From: Datisca glomerata
Lineage: Eukaryota > Streptophyta > Magnoliopsida > Cucurbitales > Datiscaceae
NCBI GenBank assembly: GCA_003255025.1
Contig: QANY01008278.1
Location: 310,001-374,000 of the forward strand
Direction: 5' to 3'
Length of the DNA stretch: 64,000 nt
Shown: piece by piece, positions 34,150-45,454 of the stretch
Position numbering within the stretch: position 1 is the stretch's first letter
Layout of the letters: each line of letters begins with the position of its first letter
Position numbers and translations under genes: made by a program
Notes under the pieces: generated by a model
What the model saw: only the letters and a program-made list of their open reading frames with translations
The model's database searches: none
What the model was told of the DNA's origin: nothing

Positions 34150-34740
34150 CGCCTGTCTCGAGTTGAGAAAAAAAGTTGATAGAATTATAAGGGAAAATAG
34201 AGATGTATTTGCAGTGACAGCATAAGAGATGTCAAGAATTCAAGAAGAGATCATCTGGAATAGATTGAACATAGATCCCACAATGAAACTTGTGAAATAA
34301 ACGAAGAGAAGTTTTGCTCCTGAAATCAAGTGATCAAAGAGGAGGTTGAGAAGCTCTTGGCAGTGGTTTCATCAGAGAAGTAAACTACCCTGAATGGCTA
34401 GCTAACGTAGTGATGGTACGAAAGAAGAACGAGAAGTGGAGGATTGCGTCGACTTCACTGACCTAAACAAGACATGCCCCAAAGATGAATATCCAGTGCA
34501 AATGATAGATCAAATCGTAGACACCACTTCAGGACATGAATTGCTTAGCTTCATGGATGTTTACTCAGGTAATAATTAGGTGAAAAGTTCTAAACTGATC
34601 CGAAAAAAACCTTTTTCATTACTGAGTACGACAATTATTGCTACAAAGTCATTCCCTTTGGTCTAAAGAACGCAGGTGCAACTTATCAAAGGCTGGTGAA
34701 TAAGGTCTTGTAGCGATAGAGGCAAGATATAAACGAATGG
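34150..34740 (+). pseudogene. Reverse transcriptase N-terminal remnant of element D
   Basis: Blocks equivalent to GFIREVNYPEWLANVVMVRK and KNEKWRIA (34370-34445), DLNKTCPKDEYP, SFMDVYSG and [19 protein letters not shown] (34650-34708) appear in alternating frames. After KVL the sequence passes directly into the RNase H connection near 34715. The palm catalytic YxDD box is therefore deleted. Confidence 0.8.
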
Positions 34741-35276
34741 AGAAACTAGTGCTGGCCTATGTAACTGCGGTACGGAAACTAAGGCCTTATTTTCAAGCCC
34801 ACAACATCAAGGTATTAATTGATTCTACCATTAAAAACCTTCTACACTCGACGGAGGCAAGCGGGAGAATAGCAAAATGGTCAGTTGAGCTAAGCCAGTA
34901 GGACATCAATTACGAGCCCCAAACTTCAATAAAAGAACAGGCGTTGGTATATTTTGTAGCAGACTTCACAGAAGGAGAAATTGAACGTGAAACCCACCAA
35001 ATGGGAGAATATGGAATTTGGAAACTCTTTGTTGACGGTACTTTAAACAATAGAGGAGAAGGAGTAGGGGTAGTAGTACAAACTTCGTTTGGAGAAATAT
35101 TGGAACACTCCATCTCCTTGAAATTCAATGCGTCAAATAATGAAGCAGAGTATGAAGCACTAATTGCAGGAATATCCCTGCTGTGGGAATATGAGGTAAC
35201 TAACGTTAAAATTTTCTATGATTCCATGTTGATTTTGAAACAGGTCACGGGGGAATACATAGCAAAAGATGAATAG
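34720..35276 (+). pseudogene. RNase H region of element D
   Basis: 34720-34943 encodes the connection (RYKRMEKLVLAYVTAVRKLR, YFQAHNIKVLIDS). The open frame 34944-35276 encodes WKLFVDGTLNNRGEGVGV, ISLKFNASNNEAEYEALI and KIFYDSMLILKQVTGEY, the RNase H fold with the D-E-D acidic residues (VDG, NNEAEYEA, YDS). This second, archaeal-type RNase H just before integrase is characteristic of the Tat lineage. It ends at a stop at 35274-35276. Confidence 0.8.
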
Positions 35277-35449
35277 ATGGTGAATTATTTACAATGGGCA
35301 AAGGATCCCCTCAGCACGTTAAAAAATTATAAGATCCAACAAATTTTGAGAACTTAGAACGGACACATTGATGCCTTGGCAAATCTCGGATCTTCATTAT
35401 GCTTTCCTTACAAAAGAAACATCCCCGTAGAGTAATGTGGCCAGTGTAA

Positions 35450-36722
35450 AAGTTAAACAGGAACCCAGTTGGCAGGACGCCATAATTCGCCTACTTGAAG
35501 AAAGAACACTTCCTAAAGATAAACTACTTGCCAAGAAGGTGTAACAACGGGGTGCTAAGTATACAATGATTAACAGGGTATTGCATAATAAAAAATTTAC
35601 AGGACCATACCTGAAGTGTCTATGAGAAAAGGAGGCCCATTATGTGCTAGCGGAAATTCATGAAGGCATATGCGGAAACAACAGAGGAGGCATATCACTA
35701 TCCCATAAAGTCATGAATAGAGGATAATACTAGACTCGAATGAATCAGGATTCCAAATAGTATGCGAAAAGGTGCGACAAATGTCAGTGTTTCGCACCTG
35801 TAGCAAAAATGGCTCCCCGAGAACTCAAAACGATGGCTAGTCCTTGGCTGTTCATGTAGTGAGCCCTGGATATTGTTGGGTCACTCTCCATAGCACCTGC
35901 CTAGAAGCATTTTTTATTGGTAACAATGGGTTATGTTATTAAGTGGATTGAGGATGAAGCCTTTGCCAGAATCTGTGAGAAATAAGTAAAAGGGTTTCTA
36001 TGGAAAAACTTGGTGTGTAGGTAAAACTTGGTGTGAAGGTAAAACTTGGTGTGTAGGTACGGGATTCCCCAGATCTTGGTGTTTGACAACGAACTTCAGT
36101 TCACTGGGAGCTTAGTAAGAATATTTTGTGAAGATCTGAAGATCATGAATCGCTTTTCCACGCCTTACTACCCATAGGGGAACGGGCAAACAGAAAGATC
36201 AAATCGTGTCATACTTGACAGCCTGGAAAAATGGCTGGAATCCGCCAAAGGAAATTGTTGGAAGAGCTATCTGTAGTCTTATGGGCATACAGAATGACCC
36301 TGAGAGAGACAACAGGAGAAACCATGTTTGCATGAGCATACGGAGCAGAAGCAGTCATTCCCGTAGAAATTGGAAGCCCTACTATCAGATCTGAGCTAAA
36401 TAAACAAAAAAATGGGGAACTCCTAAGAAATGGTCATGGTGAACTAAAGGGAAGAAAAGAAGCAGCTCTAATCAGAATGGTCCATTACAATCAGAAAATG
36501 AGATCTTATTTCTAGAAGAAATTAAGGAAACAAGAATTCCAACCAGGAGACCTGGTCCTCAGAAAAATCTTTCAAATGGAAGGGAAGCTTGGGCCAACAT
36601 GGGAGTAACCGTACATCATCAGCTAAATAGGAGGAAACGGCTATTACCACTAGGAAACGGAAGAGGGAACGAAATTGCAGAAACCATGGAACACAATTCA
36701 TTTGAAAAAATATTTTGTATAA
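35450..36722 (+). pseudogene. Integrase remnant of element D
   Basis: Recognisable are the zinc-binding end CDKCQCFAPVAK, ALDIVG (first catalytic D), YGIPQILVFDNELQFTGS (second D), YYP-GNGQTERSNRVILDSLEKW (with the glutamate), AEAVIPVEIGSP in a shifted frame, and the C-terminal GDLVLRKIFQMEGKLGPT and HLKKYFV ending at TAA 36720-36722. An 18-bp segment is triplicated at 36005-36058. Several stops and shifts make it inactive. Confidence 0.85.
36005..36058 (+). repeat. 18-bp tandem triplication inside integrase
   Basis: AAAACTTGGTGTGTAGGT, AAAACTTGGTGTGAAGGT and AAAACTTGGTGTGTAGGT follow without gap. Being a multiple of three it keeps the frame, repeating the residues just before YGIP, although two copies contain a stop. 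Confidence 0.95.
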
Positions 36723-36846
36723 AGTATGTAAAAAATCCATTATAATGAGATAATTTTCCTGTGGTTTTTCCCGTAAGGGTTTTCCACGTAAAAATAGTGG
36801 CGCCAATCTTCTCTTCTCAGCAGAATCATTACTAAACGGAATTAAA

Positions 36847-37112
36847 GGCATATAAAGTCCTTGTGAGAGGTAGTTCATAAGTCATACTCCTAGAAGGTAC
36901 TAAGGGCATAAAAATCTTTAGAATGGGCAGTTCATAACTCCTACTCCCAGAAGGAACTAAGGACATAAAAGATCCTTGAGAGGGGCAGTTCATAATTCCC
37001 ACTCTCAGAAGGAACTAATGGTATAAAAAGTCCTTGTGATGGGTAGTTCATAAGTCATAATCCCACAAAAACCTAGGGACATGAAAATCCCTTAAGCCCC
37101 ACTCTCAAAAGG
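36847..37112 (+). repeat. 58-bp tandem repeats downstream of pol in element D
   Basis: Units start at 36847, 36904, 36961, 37020 and 37077 (last partial). Each has GGCATAAA-AGTCCTTGAGA, GGGCAGTTCATAA and TCCCACTCTCAGAAGGAACTA in this order. Such arrays between pol and the 3' LTR are common in Tat-group gypsy elements. The remaining sequence to 37541 shows no gene. Confidence 0.9.
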
Positions 37113-37541
37113 AAAAATAACTGAAGAATGAGAAACCATGGAAGCAGGCGACTCCAACGGACCCTCTTGTAATAAACGGGAAGGGAATTCCAGTCTCAAC
37201 AGATGAAAAGTAAAATAGCCAAAACGGGTAACATACTCTTACCTAGACATTCCTTGAAAAAGCTTCCAAGTGTTTAAAGGACTAAGTGGTTGATAATTTT
37301 ACTTAACTGTCTGAAACTGTTAAAAGGGAAAAATGTCTTCAATCGCTTATGGAAATTCACTAAAGTGTTAAAATGGCTAGGTAAAATTAAGTGATGAATT
37401 TATACTAAGTATTAAGATGAAAGGAAAAATGAAGAAAGGAGTCATTCATTGAAAAGTGAAAAATTACAAAATGATTTCAAAGAAAATACAAGAAAAGTAC
37501 AAGAAGATTAAAAGTGCGAGAAAAGGAAAAAGGAAACAATG

Positions 37542-38980
37542 CTAAGTCTCCACGTCCTCGGGAGTAACATCAGCATATGCTTCAATGGTGGAAGCGGGAA
37601 GATCAGCTTTAGGATCAGCGGGCTCATCAGGAAGAGGGACCAGCGACATACGAGGAGGTTTATAAATCTTGGCATCGCGGTAACCTACCGTATAAGCAAT
37701 CTACTTATACTCATCAACCATGGCCTGGTACTCGGCCGCAAGTCCAGCCTGTCGTTCACGTGACTTAGCCAAAGCCTCCTCAACCTTAACTAACTTTGCC
37801 TCAACAGTGAATAAGCTATCCTCACTTATCTCGGTGATCCTCTCTGGCTCTCACAAAGACTCCTCAAGCTTTGACTGTTTGGCCGTGGCTGCATCAAGTT
37901 CAAAAGTCAAACTGGTGACAACCCGTTCAAGATCAGCCTCCACCTTCTTAAGATCATCTTGTTTTGAGGCAATGACATCGTAAGCCTTGGTGGTCTCAAT
38001 CACCTTCCTCCTACAACCGACCATCTCTTCCATAGCAATGTGAATATCCTCCTGAACCCCATTGTGGTAAGTCATTACATGTTCAAAAAATGTCAGTCAA
38101 ATTGGAAAGGAAGTTACACAAAGAAACTAAGGATATAAAAAGGAAAAAATGAAAGTACCTGCATCAGTGAATGACTCAGGCCGATAACCTTATCGTGGAT
38201 GGACATCTAGCGGAGTACAGAAGCGTCCACGTCAGACATAATCCTTTTCATGACCACGTGTGGAGAACAGGGTGGAACTAACATTGGCAGGAACCGGTGG
38301 AGTCGCGGAGTATCACAGCTGCTTTCAGACGCCCATCTCCTCAGACAGATGCGGGGAACTAGAAGAATGAGAGGCTAACTTCTTAGCAAATGAGGGAGGA
38401 AGCGTGACAATCCTATCAGGAATAAGGGAAACTTTATCAAATGGGACAGGGAGATCCACAACGAGGGCTGGGAGGTCAGGAACCGGGGGAGGGGTAACAT
38501 CCCCTGAAACAGCACCTGACGAGCTGGTGTTCCCTGTCTTTTGGTGCTTGCTCTCGCCAGATATCATCCATAAGTTACTCTTGAGACGCTTTGACATCTC
38601 GAGCTCGTTATATGTAAAGTAGGAAATCACGCCATGTTCTTCTGCCTCATTCTGTGCACCTTCCCCTTTGAGCCTCACGTTCTCTTTCTTCTCGAGCAAA
38701 CCCCTCCTCTTCCCGCTCTAATTTCAAAGATTCAGAAGAACTCGACCACACAACTTAACGAAAATAGATTGTAACAGGGGTGGCCCGAGGGACTTGTGTT
38801 GCAGAGGATGAGGGAAAAATAGACTCAGCAACCGGAATGGGTATGACCACGACATCGATCTTTCTCCTCAGGTAAAGAAGATCTCTCTAGTCCTGCTCCA
38901 GGCAATTATAGGCGGCACAGAGTCATACGGCTACTTCTTTTAGAGTTAAAGATTTCTTGTTCATATTTTTGTCTGCACAG
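37542..38980 (-). pseudogene. Antisense gene of element D, 3' exons with coiled coil
   Basis: Reading on the minus strand, after an acceptor-like TTGTCCTGTGCAG (edge near 38971-38972) come DKNMNKKSLTLKEVAV, a proline/serine-rich stretch (GAVSGDVTPPPVPDLPAL within 38325-38699) and a charged heptad-like segment (SKQDDLKKVEADLERVV, TAKQSKLEESL, 37851-38075). A tail reads YRDAKIYKPPRMSLVPLP and ends AYADVTPEDVET at a TAG (37542-37544). Coiled-coil proteins encoded antisense to pol are known from Tat/Retand-like elements; their function is unknown. Frame changes are needed at several points, some perhaps introns. The 5' part is at 39089-39108, 39785-39861 and 50210-50645. Confidence 0.65.
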
Positions 38981-39116
38981 GACAAAAATAGGTTAGTATT
39001 TAAAAAGATAAAAGCAATAATGAAACAACAAAGTTAATCAGAAGTGGAAAAGTAAAAAAGAAATGGGAGCTCTGGCTACTTACTGAACTCTCCCCAGATC
39101 CGGGGAACGACCCAAC

Positions 39117-39776
39117 TAGGGGTATTCAACAGACGGTCTGGTTGGAGTTTTGGAGGAAAACAAGACCAGATCAAAAATCACGATCCTCCTATATGAAGGA
39201 CCGAACCGACCATAAATCTAGAAAAAATCTAGACCGATCAGACCAAGATTCAACGGTTGGTTCAAATGGACATAACAGACTAAATACATGTTTTACAATA
39301 AATATATTATTTAACAATAAAGAAAAATTTTGGTAGAGGCTAGAGGAGGTGAGAGGGACTGACTATTGAGCGAGAGGGACTAAGCTGAGGGAGTGGGAAA
39401 GGCGAGAGGGAGAGGCAAGAGGGATTGAGCAGTTTGAGCTAAGGGAGAGGTACTAAGCTGGGCGAGATGGAGAGGCGAGAGGGAGATACAAGAGAGACTG
39501 AGTAGTCTAAGCTAAGAGAGAGGGAGAGTCAAGAGGAGGCAAGAGGGAGAGGCGAGAGGGAGACTTCATTTAACCTAAAAAACTAATATATATAATATAC
39601 GCTCGGACAAATCAGATCGGTCCAGAATTAAAAGTAATTATGGACCGGTCAAAAATTTTGGCCCTCTCTAAAGGGAGGCCCGAACCAATCATTAATAAGA
39701 AAAAAACCATCCAGACTGATCAATTTCAGTTCAGACCAGTTTGGATTAAACAGTATAGACGGTTTTGAACACCCTA
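39117..39776. mobile_element. hAT-type MITE with 8-bp target duplication
   Basis: A 660-bp element bounded by TAGGGGTATTCAACAGACGG on the left and the complement of TAGGGTGTTCAAAACCGTCT on the right. It is flanked on both sides by GACCCAAC (39109-39116 and 39777-39784), a perfect 8-bp duplication. TIRs of this type with 8-bp duplications are characteristic of hAT elements. The interior is non-coding and includes a purine-rich stretch of degenerate GAGAGGGA units (39340-39565). It sits inside the antisense gene of element D: outside it, on the minus strand, GGDGRWV joins to VPRIWGEFS once one duplication copy is removed. Confidence 0.88.
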
Positions 39777-39784
39777 GACCCAAC

Positions 39785-39861
39785 GGCCGTCGCCACCCTA
39801 GTTTCCACCTATTAGAAGAGTACCCTCCTCCCAGCCTTTAACCCACTAGGGAGGTTAGTGA
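39785..39861 (-). pseudogene. Antisense gene of element D, middle of exon 1
   Basis: On the minus strand this short piece reads WVKGWEEGTLLIGGN, then a stop codon where relatives likely have W, then GGDGRWV. It is cut on one side by copia element B and on the other by the MITE; beyond the MITE the exon finishes as VPRIWGEFS at 39108-39089, followed by a donor-like GTAAGT. The reading frame connects across both insertions, which places both events after the gene was part of element D. Confidence 0.7.
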
Positions 39862-42040
39862 TGTTGATGGTTATGCCCTCAAAGCATGTGTATTGACATT
39901 TTGATATGAATTTTAAAGATGGTTACATTTTTCTTATAATTGTTCTTTTAAATTATTGTTGAATAACTTATATAAATATCTGAAAATTCCATATTCATTA
40001 ATGAGACTATAATCTTGTATTTGTACGAGAGGATCAAGATCGTAGATAATCAATAAAATTATCAGTAACATATTAAAGTATGGAATCTTTAATGAATGGT
40101 TACTAGTACGGTTCACTAAGCATTATGAATGTGTGTGATCTATATCTGAATCATTGATGAGGATAGATATCTTAGTAAAAGTATTTTATATAATAAAATT
40201 ATATATGACATGACCGATATAAATTAATATCTTTATTAATGTGTCGTTTATCATAAATATTTAATTCACATAAATTAGATGATCATATGTTGATCAGTCT
40301 AAATCCTAAGTAGTAATGAACTCATATGTATGTCCACTGGATCTTTTGATTCACACGTTAATGTCTATTTTATAATCATGCTAGTGACTTTTGTTTTGGA
40401 GATATAGTGATGTGGATGGCTGGGGACATAATCTTACAAGATTTACAATCTAAACTTTCTTAACGGATCGTATATTGTTTCCCTTAAATGTTAATTCTGG
40501 AACTGAATGGTTATAGAGCTCAAATTTATAATAAGCTTACAAATTACCCATTCACTAGTGGATTAATGGTACTTAAGGATCAATATGTAATTAGAAAAGT
40601 AAAATGATAATTTTGACCCGTTCTAATTTACGAACCAATAATTTGTGAACAAAACTACATGAAATGATTATGTCAGTGGACTACAAGAGTATACTCTGTA
40701 AATACATTATATAACCTCTAATAGTACAATTCCATATTTATAGTGAAGTAATATTAAATTAATAAATAATATTATTTAATTAAAGAGTTAATTAATAATC
40801 TGGTTTATTGGTGCTTAGGATTATNATTTTATTAATTATCGATAAGTGAGACAGAATATCTTATATATATAATTATCAATTTTATTAATTATCGATAAGT
40901 GAGACAGAATATCTAATATATATAATTATCGATTTTATTAATTATCGATAAGTGAGACAGAATATCTAATTTATGAAATTAGATAATTTAATTATTATTA
41001 GATAATAATTTAAATCAACTAAATCTGTTATTTATGAAACAACAGATAAGTTAGTTGATAGGGATAATCTGATATGTTACTTTTAAATTAACTAATGCCT
41101 AGATAATTATCTGATTAAAATGAATATTTAATTCACAGTAATTGTCACGTGTCAATCACTGATACGGTATCAAAAATTGACATGGACTATTGTAGTGCCA
41201 CATGGCACTACCGTAGGGAGTGTGCAACACTGTAGTGCCATATAACACTACAGTGGTGCCGTGAGGCACTGTGCTAGCTCATGACACACTACAGTGCCAT
41301 GTGGCACTGTAGTTGTGCACAATTGCAGTGGTTCCCACTGAAATTGCTAATTTACAATTAAATATTATTTGAGTTTATTCTTAAAAATCTGATACGCCAT
41401 TATCTAGAATATATACATGTATTATTCTAATGGCCTTGAGAGTTGAAAGAAGTAGAGAGAATCAGTTGAACAGATCATTAGTTCGTCAATCAAGAGTTGA
41501 ATTGAGAACACGATTGGTGTCAGAGAGATTATCTTCTGTGATTAAATGTTAATCAAATCTCTAAAAGAATAATCATCATATTCTTTTAGAGAATCGTTCC
41601 ACTAAAGTCATTCTCAGTAAATCTCTAGATCTCATGTGTTGAGGACATCTAGAGACAGAAAAAATGTCTTGTAATATTCTACGTGCCCACACATATCCTA
41701 TTGCGTTGAGAATTGACTTGGAAGATCTTGGTGTGGACCTCAGAGTCTACTGATTTCGTGGGAATGGAGGATCGATCGGTTTTTGTAAGGTATATGATTC
41801 CTAACCTTGTATGTTGTAGACTACAAGAGGTATATGATTCCTAACCTTGTATGTTGTAGATTTAACTAATATAATGGATCCTGACTGATTGAAAAATAGC
41901 TTTAAAAAAATATTATTTGGTTATTGAGGCGTTGCACAAGTTTTGTTTTATTAAAATATTTGATTTTTATTAAAAGTTTAATTTTTTAAAAGGCCACGAG
42001 CCTCCAAGCCACCGCCGCGCACGCACTGCGACGATAAACA
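39862..42040 (+). repeat. 5' LTR of element B
   Basis: From TGTTGATGGTTATGCC to ACGATAAACA; 2179 bp as assembled. It includes one unresolved base N at 40825 followed by three 53-bp tandem units (40826-40984) and the palindromic array at 41191-41316. Compared with the 3' LTR about 0.2 kb is missing at the N. Confidence 0.88.
40826..40984. repeat. 53-bp tandem repeat, three units, beside an assembly N
   Basis: Units at 40826, 40879 and 40932 each begin ATTTTATTAATTATCGATAA and continue GTGAGACAGAATATCT. Other LTRs of the family carry this segment once. The single N at 40825 directly before the first unit marks uncertain assembly. Confidence 0.85.
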
Positions 42041-44035
42041 AGTTGTTTCAAAACGGTCTTTATATATTTATATGTTAAATATTGTGTGGATTTTTTTTGC
42101 ATTATTCATATAATATGAGATATGTATGATGATCGATGACTATATTTTTTTAATGTATAGAAAATAATGGATCGTTGATTGAATGGTGATTATTGGGTTA
42201 GGCTTTGTTTTAATTTTTTTAGATCTTATGTAAGCCGAATTGTGGCGTAATAATTTTTAATTTTATTTTGAATATTAATGTAATTATTCCGAACATGAGA
42301 AGAAAAAGAGCGCACGAGATGAACAGCATAAATTTACTGTTCACGCGAAAATATTGTTCATCTGTAAAACACTGTTCATCCGTGAAAGCACTGTTCATGC
42401 CAAAATTTACTGTTCCAGTGGAGGTGAACAGTCCGGCAGTATTGTACCAACGGTGAACAAAGGCAGGCGGCTGCCGGCAGTGAGATGAGCAGTGGTGGTG
42501 ATGGGCGGCGATTGGAGGGTCCTATCGTCAGTGATAACTGTTGTCACATTTTAAGAATGTTTCCAACAAACTATGAAACCAACTCTATGACCTAAGTGTT
42601 TCATTTAAACCCAAATTCTTTGAATTATCCATTAAAATTTTGAAATTAATACAATTTTAAAATTAATTATTAATTTTTTATTTTATGAAAATTAATTAAT
42701 ATGTTGATTGAGTTTGACCAACGTTTGACTAAATCAAATAAAGTCTTTATTTTACTAAGTCAAAGTTAACTATATTAAAAGGGATAATTATAAAAATTAT
42801 TTTAATTAAGAAAAATAGTTTTTCTAATTAACAATGGTTTTGTTCAAAGCTAGAAGATTATGAAGATGGACATCAGAAGAAGAAAGCAATATTTGAAAAA
42901 TATGTATTTTTGAAGTCCGCTTTGTAATTTTATTTCTTTATTTCAAGGGTTGTATTTTAGAAATTCTCAATAATAACTCGGTCCATTATTATTTTATTTG
43001 ATTGTTAAATAATTTTTAATTGTTATGTTTGATAACATGTTCATGCATTAGTCGACCACATGTCATACATGTAAAATCACACACAATTTTATTTAATCAT
43101 GCATCTTATCTTTAGAAACATGATTTATTAGGATTTTTCTAATATGTTTATATGTATTGCTTTATGAAATCAATTGCATGTAGACTGCTAGGTTTTAACT
43201 AGTTAAAACTTGGTAATTACACCACACTGAAAGCTATAGTAACCTTTAGGTTAAGCGACTTTAGTAAAAGAGTTTTATTAGAGTTTGATGAATATAATTA
43301 ATTAGTTAATCAAAGTTCACCTAATTATGTCTTAGGCGCTTCAGAAGGTTACTGAACTTAGACCAATGAGATTGGATTAACTGATAATTAAATATTCATA
43401 GGGTTATTATTTTAACTAGTAATAAATTTAGAAGTAATCGATTAGTTAAAATGGAAACAAATTATCCTAAAATAGTGAGTGGGAGAAGGTTGACATGTCA
43501 ATGTAACCTATGGTCTCCATCATTAGTACAACACCGTGAGGTAAAATGAGGACCTCGAGTTGGCTTTGTTTTCATCCCCCTAAGGAAGGTTTCAAGCTAT
43601 ATCAATACCAAAGTTGGACTTCTTAAGAAGATATAAGGAAGTGATGTAGTTTATTTTTGACTGACCTAAGGCGGCATATTCTAAATAAAGTCATGAAATC
43701 TGAAATGATGAGTTACACTCACAAAGTCACAATTAAGCTTTCATGTTGATAGTTGTGACTTGACCGAACAAATGATACCTTATTGTTAATAGAGAAAATA
43801 TGAGATATTTTAAGTTTTAAATAATAAGGATGAGAATGTCTCATAGACAGTCTAAGGTTAATCTGACCGACCCTAAGGCGGCACATTAATCGTTGGGTTA
43901 TTTTATCGTGATTAGTAAATGCTAAATTTATGTGTTTATTATGATTGCATTCATGCATCACGTTTACTTTTCGAATTCTACATATTTATCAATTATATTG
44001 AATCATGTATGTTTTAAATTTCAGTTATCAATATT
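42041..44035 (+). other. Primer site and leader of element B
   Basis: AGTTGTTTCAAAACGGTCT after the LTR is a decayed TTGGTATCAGAGCGGTCT-type primer-binding site. The leader then parallels that of element A, with a local tandem array of CTGTTCA units at 42322-42425 that A lacks. The open frame at 42268-42456 merely spans this array. Confidence 0.7.
42322..42425. repeat. Tandem CTGTTCAT-type repeats in the leader of element B
   Basis: Six imperfect units of 15-22 bp: TTACTGTTCACGCGAAAA, ATTGTTCATCTGTAAAA, CACTGTTCATCCGTGAAAG, CACTGTTCATGCCAAAA, TTACTGTTCCAGTGGAG and a terminal GTGAACAG in the opposite sense. Confidence 0.75.
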
Positions 44036-44880
44036 ATGTCTACCATGGACAACTATGTTACTGCTTTACTTGCTATTATGTTGACTGGTGATAATTTCAT
44101 ATGTTAGAAATCAAATATGAACTTAATGCTGATTTGTGGAACCATAAGTTCGTTCTTACTGAGGAATGTCCTGAGGAACCCGCTGCTAACGCCCTTAAGA
44201 ATGTTTGGATCATATCAAACAACAAGGCGAAGTGCTACCCGCTTGTGAGCATGAATGATATTCTCAGAACCAAGCAAGAAAGCATGAAGACTTCCTATGA
44301 GATTATGGAATATTTACAGGCAATGTTCAGGCAGCAGTCGAATCAAAGTCGTCATGAGGCCACTAGGAGCTATATGACAACTAAGATGAAGAAGGGAATT
44401 CTGTTCAAAAACATGTTTTGAACATGATCAACATAATGCATGAGGCAGAAATACATGGGTGACCATTGATGAGTGGACTCAATTTAGCATCATACTAGAG
44501 TCGCTCAGACCGGCTTTTTCTACATTCACAACCAACTATGTCATGAACAATTTGTAATTCAACATGGCCTAATTAGTGAATGAATTACAGACTTTTGAGT
44601 CACTCAACCTTAGAATGACCAAGGAGGGCGAGACAAATGTTGTCGAGCAAAAACCTTCTTCCAATATTGTTAAGAACTAGAAAAGGTAGAAGAACAATGG
44701 TAAGGACAAGAATAAGAACAAAAGAGTAAAGAAAGCCAAGATATCGTCGAAATCTAAGAAGAACAAGAAAGACAGCAAGCCCAAAGGAAAGTGTTTCCAC
44801 TGTGGGGTTGAAGGTCATTGGAAGAGAAACTTTAATAAGTATCTCTCTGAGCTGAAAAAGAAAGGTAAATATGATTTACT
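44036..44880 (+). pseudogene. gag: gag of element B
   Basis: ATG 44036 starts MSTMDNYVTALLAIMLTGDN with a stop soon after. A shifted frame (44101-44421) carries NADLWNHKFVLTEECPEE, KAKCYPLVSMNDILRTKQ, TSYEIMEYLQAMFRQQSN and SYMTTKMKKGILF, the copia Gag core that element A has lost. A lysine-rich tail contains the zinc knuckle KCFHCGVEGHWKRNF (44789-44833): three of the CX2CX4HX4C ligands are intact and the last cysteine is F. Stops occur between 44460 and 44680. Confidence 0.85.
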
Positions 44881-45454
44881 TGTACTAGAAGTTTTTTTAG
44901 TGGAATATGATTTGTCATCCTTGATACTTGATTCATGAGCCACTAACTATGTATGTTCTTCTTTGTAAATGCTTGATTCGTCAAGGGAGTTGAGTGATGG
45001 CGAGGTCATTTTGACAGTTGATAGCGGGGGTCGTGTCAGCTAAAGCATTAGGGATAGTCTGTTTACTTTTTCATATAATTACTTAGTTTTGAACAATGTT
45101 TATTATATTCCTGGTTTTTCGAGGAATTTGATTTCTCTTTCATTTTTGCAAGAACAGCTATTCAAACTTTCTTTCATTAATAAAGACTTTATTATTTCTA
45201 AGAATGGATTCGATATCTTTCATGCTAAAATGATAAATGGATTGTATATGCTTAAATCGACTGAACATGCGTTAAATAATTCTGAATTATTTAAAGTAGA
45301 AAAATCTAAAAATAATAAACGACAAAGAGTTTCTCATGATGATAACACATATTTATGGCATCTTAGGTTGGGAAATATTAATCTAGAGGTTAAACAGGTT
45401 AACAAATCATGGTGCTTTGAGAGAGCTAAAAGTTGGAACTCTTCATGTTTGTGA
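44881..45454 (+). pseudogene. Protease and pre-integrase region of element B
   Basis: Near 44910 SSLILDS-stop-ATNYVCSS is the protease motif with the glycine codon of DSGA turned into TGA, so the active site is destroyed. The open frame 45089-45454 holds NNVYYIPGFSRNLISLSF, LSFINKDFIISKNGFDIF, NGLYMLKSTEH and TYLWHLRLGNINLE, the latter with the histidines of the integrase HHCC finger. Confidence 0.85.

Noticed and set aside
37720..37983. Plus-strand frame with serine-rich product
   Set aside because: Shadow of the antisense coiled-coil coding region of element D, which has the coherent composition on the minus strand.
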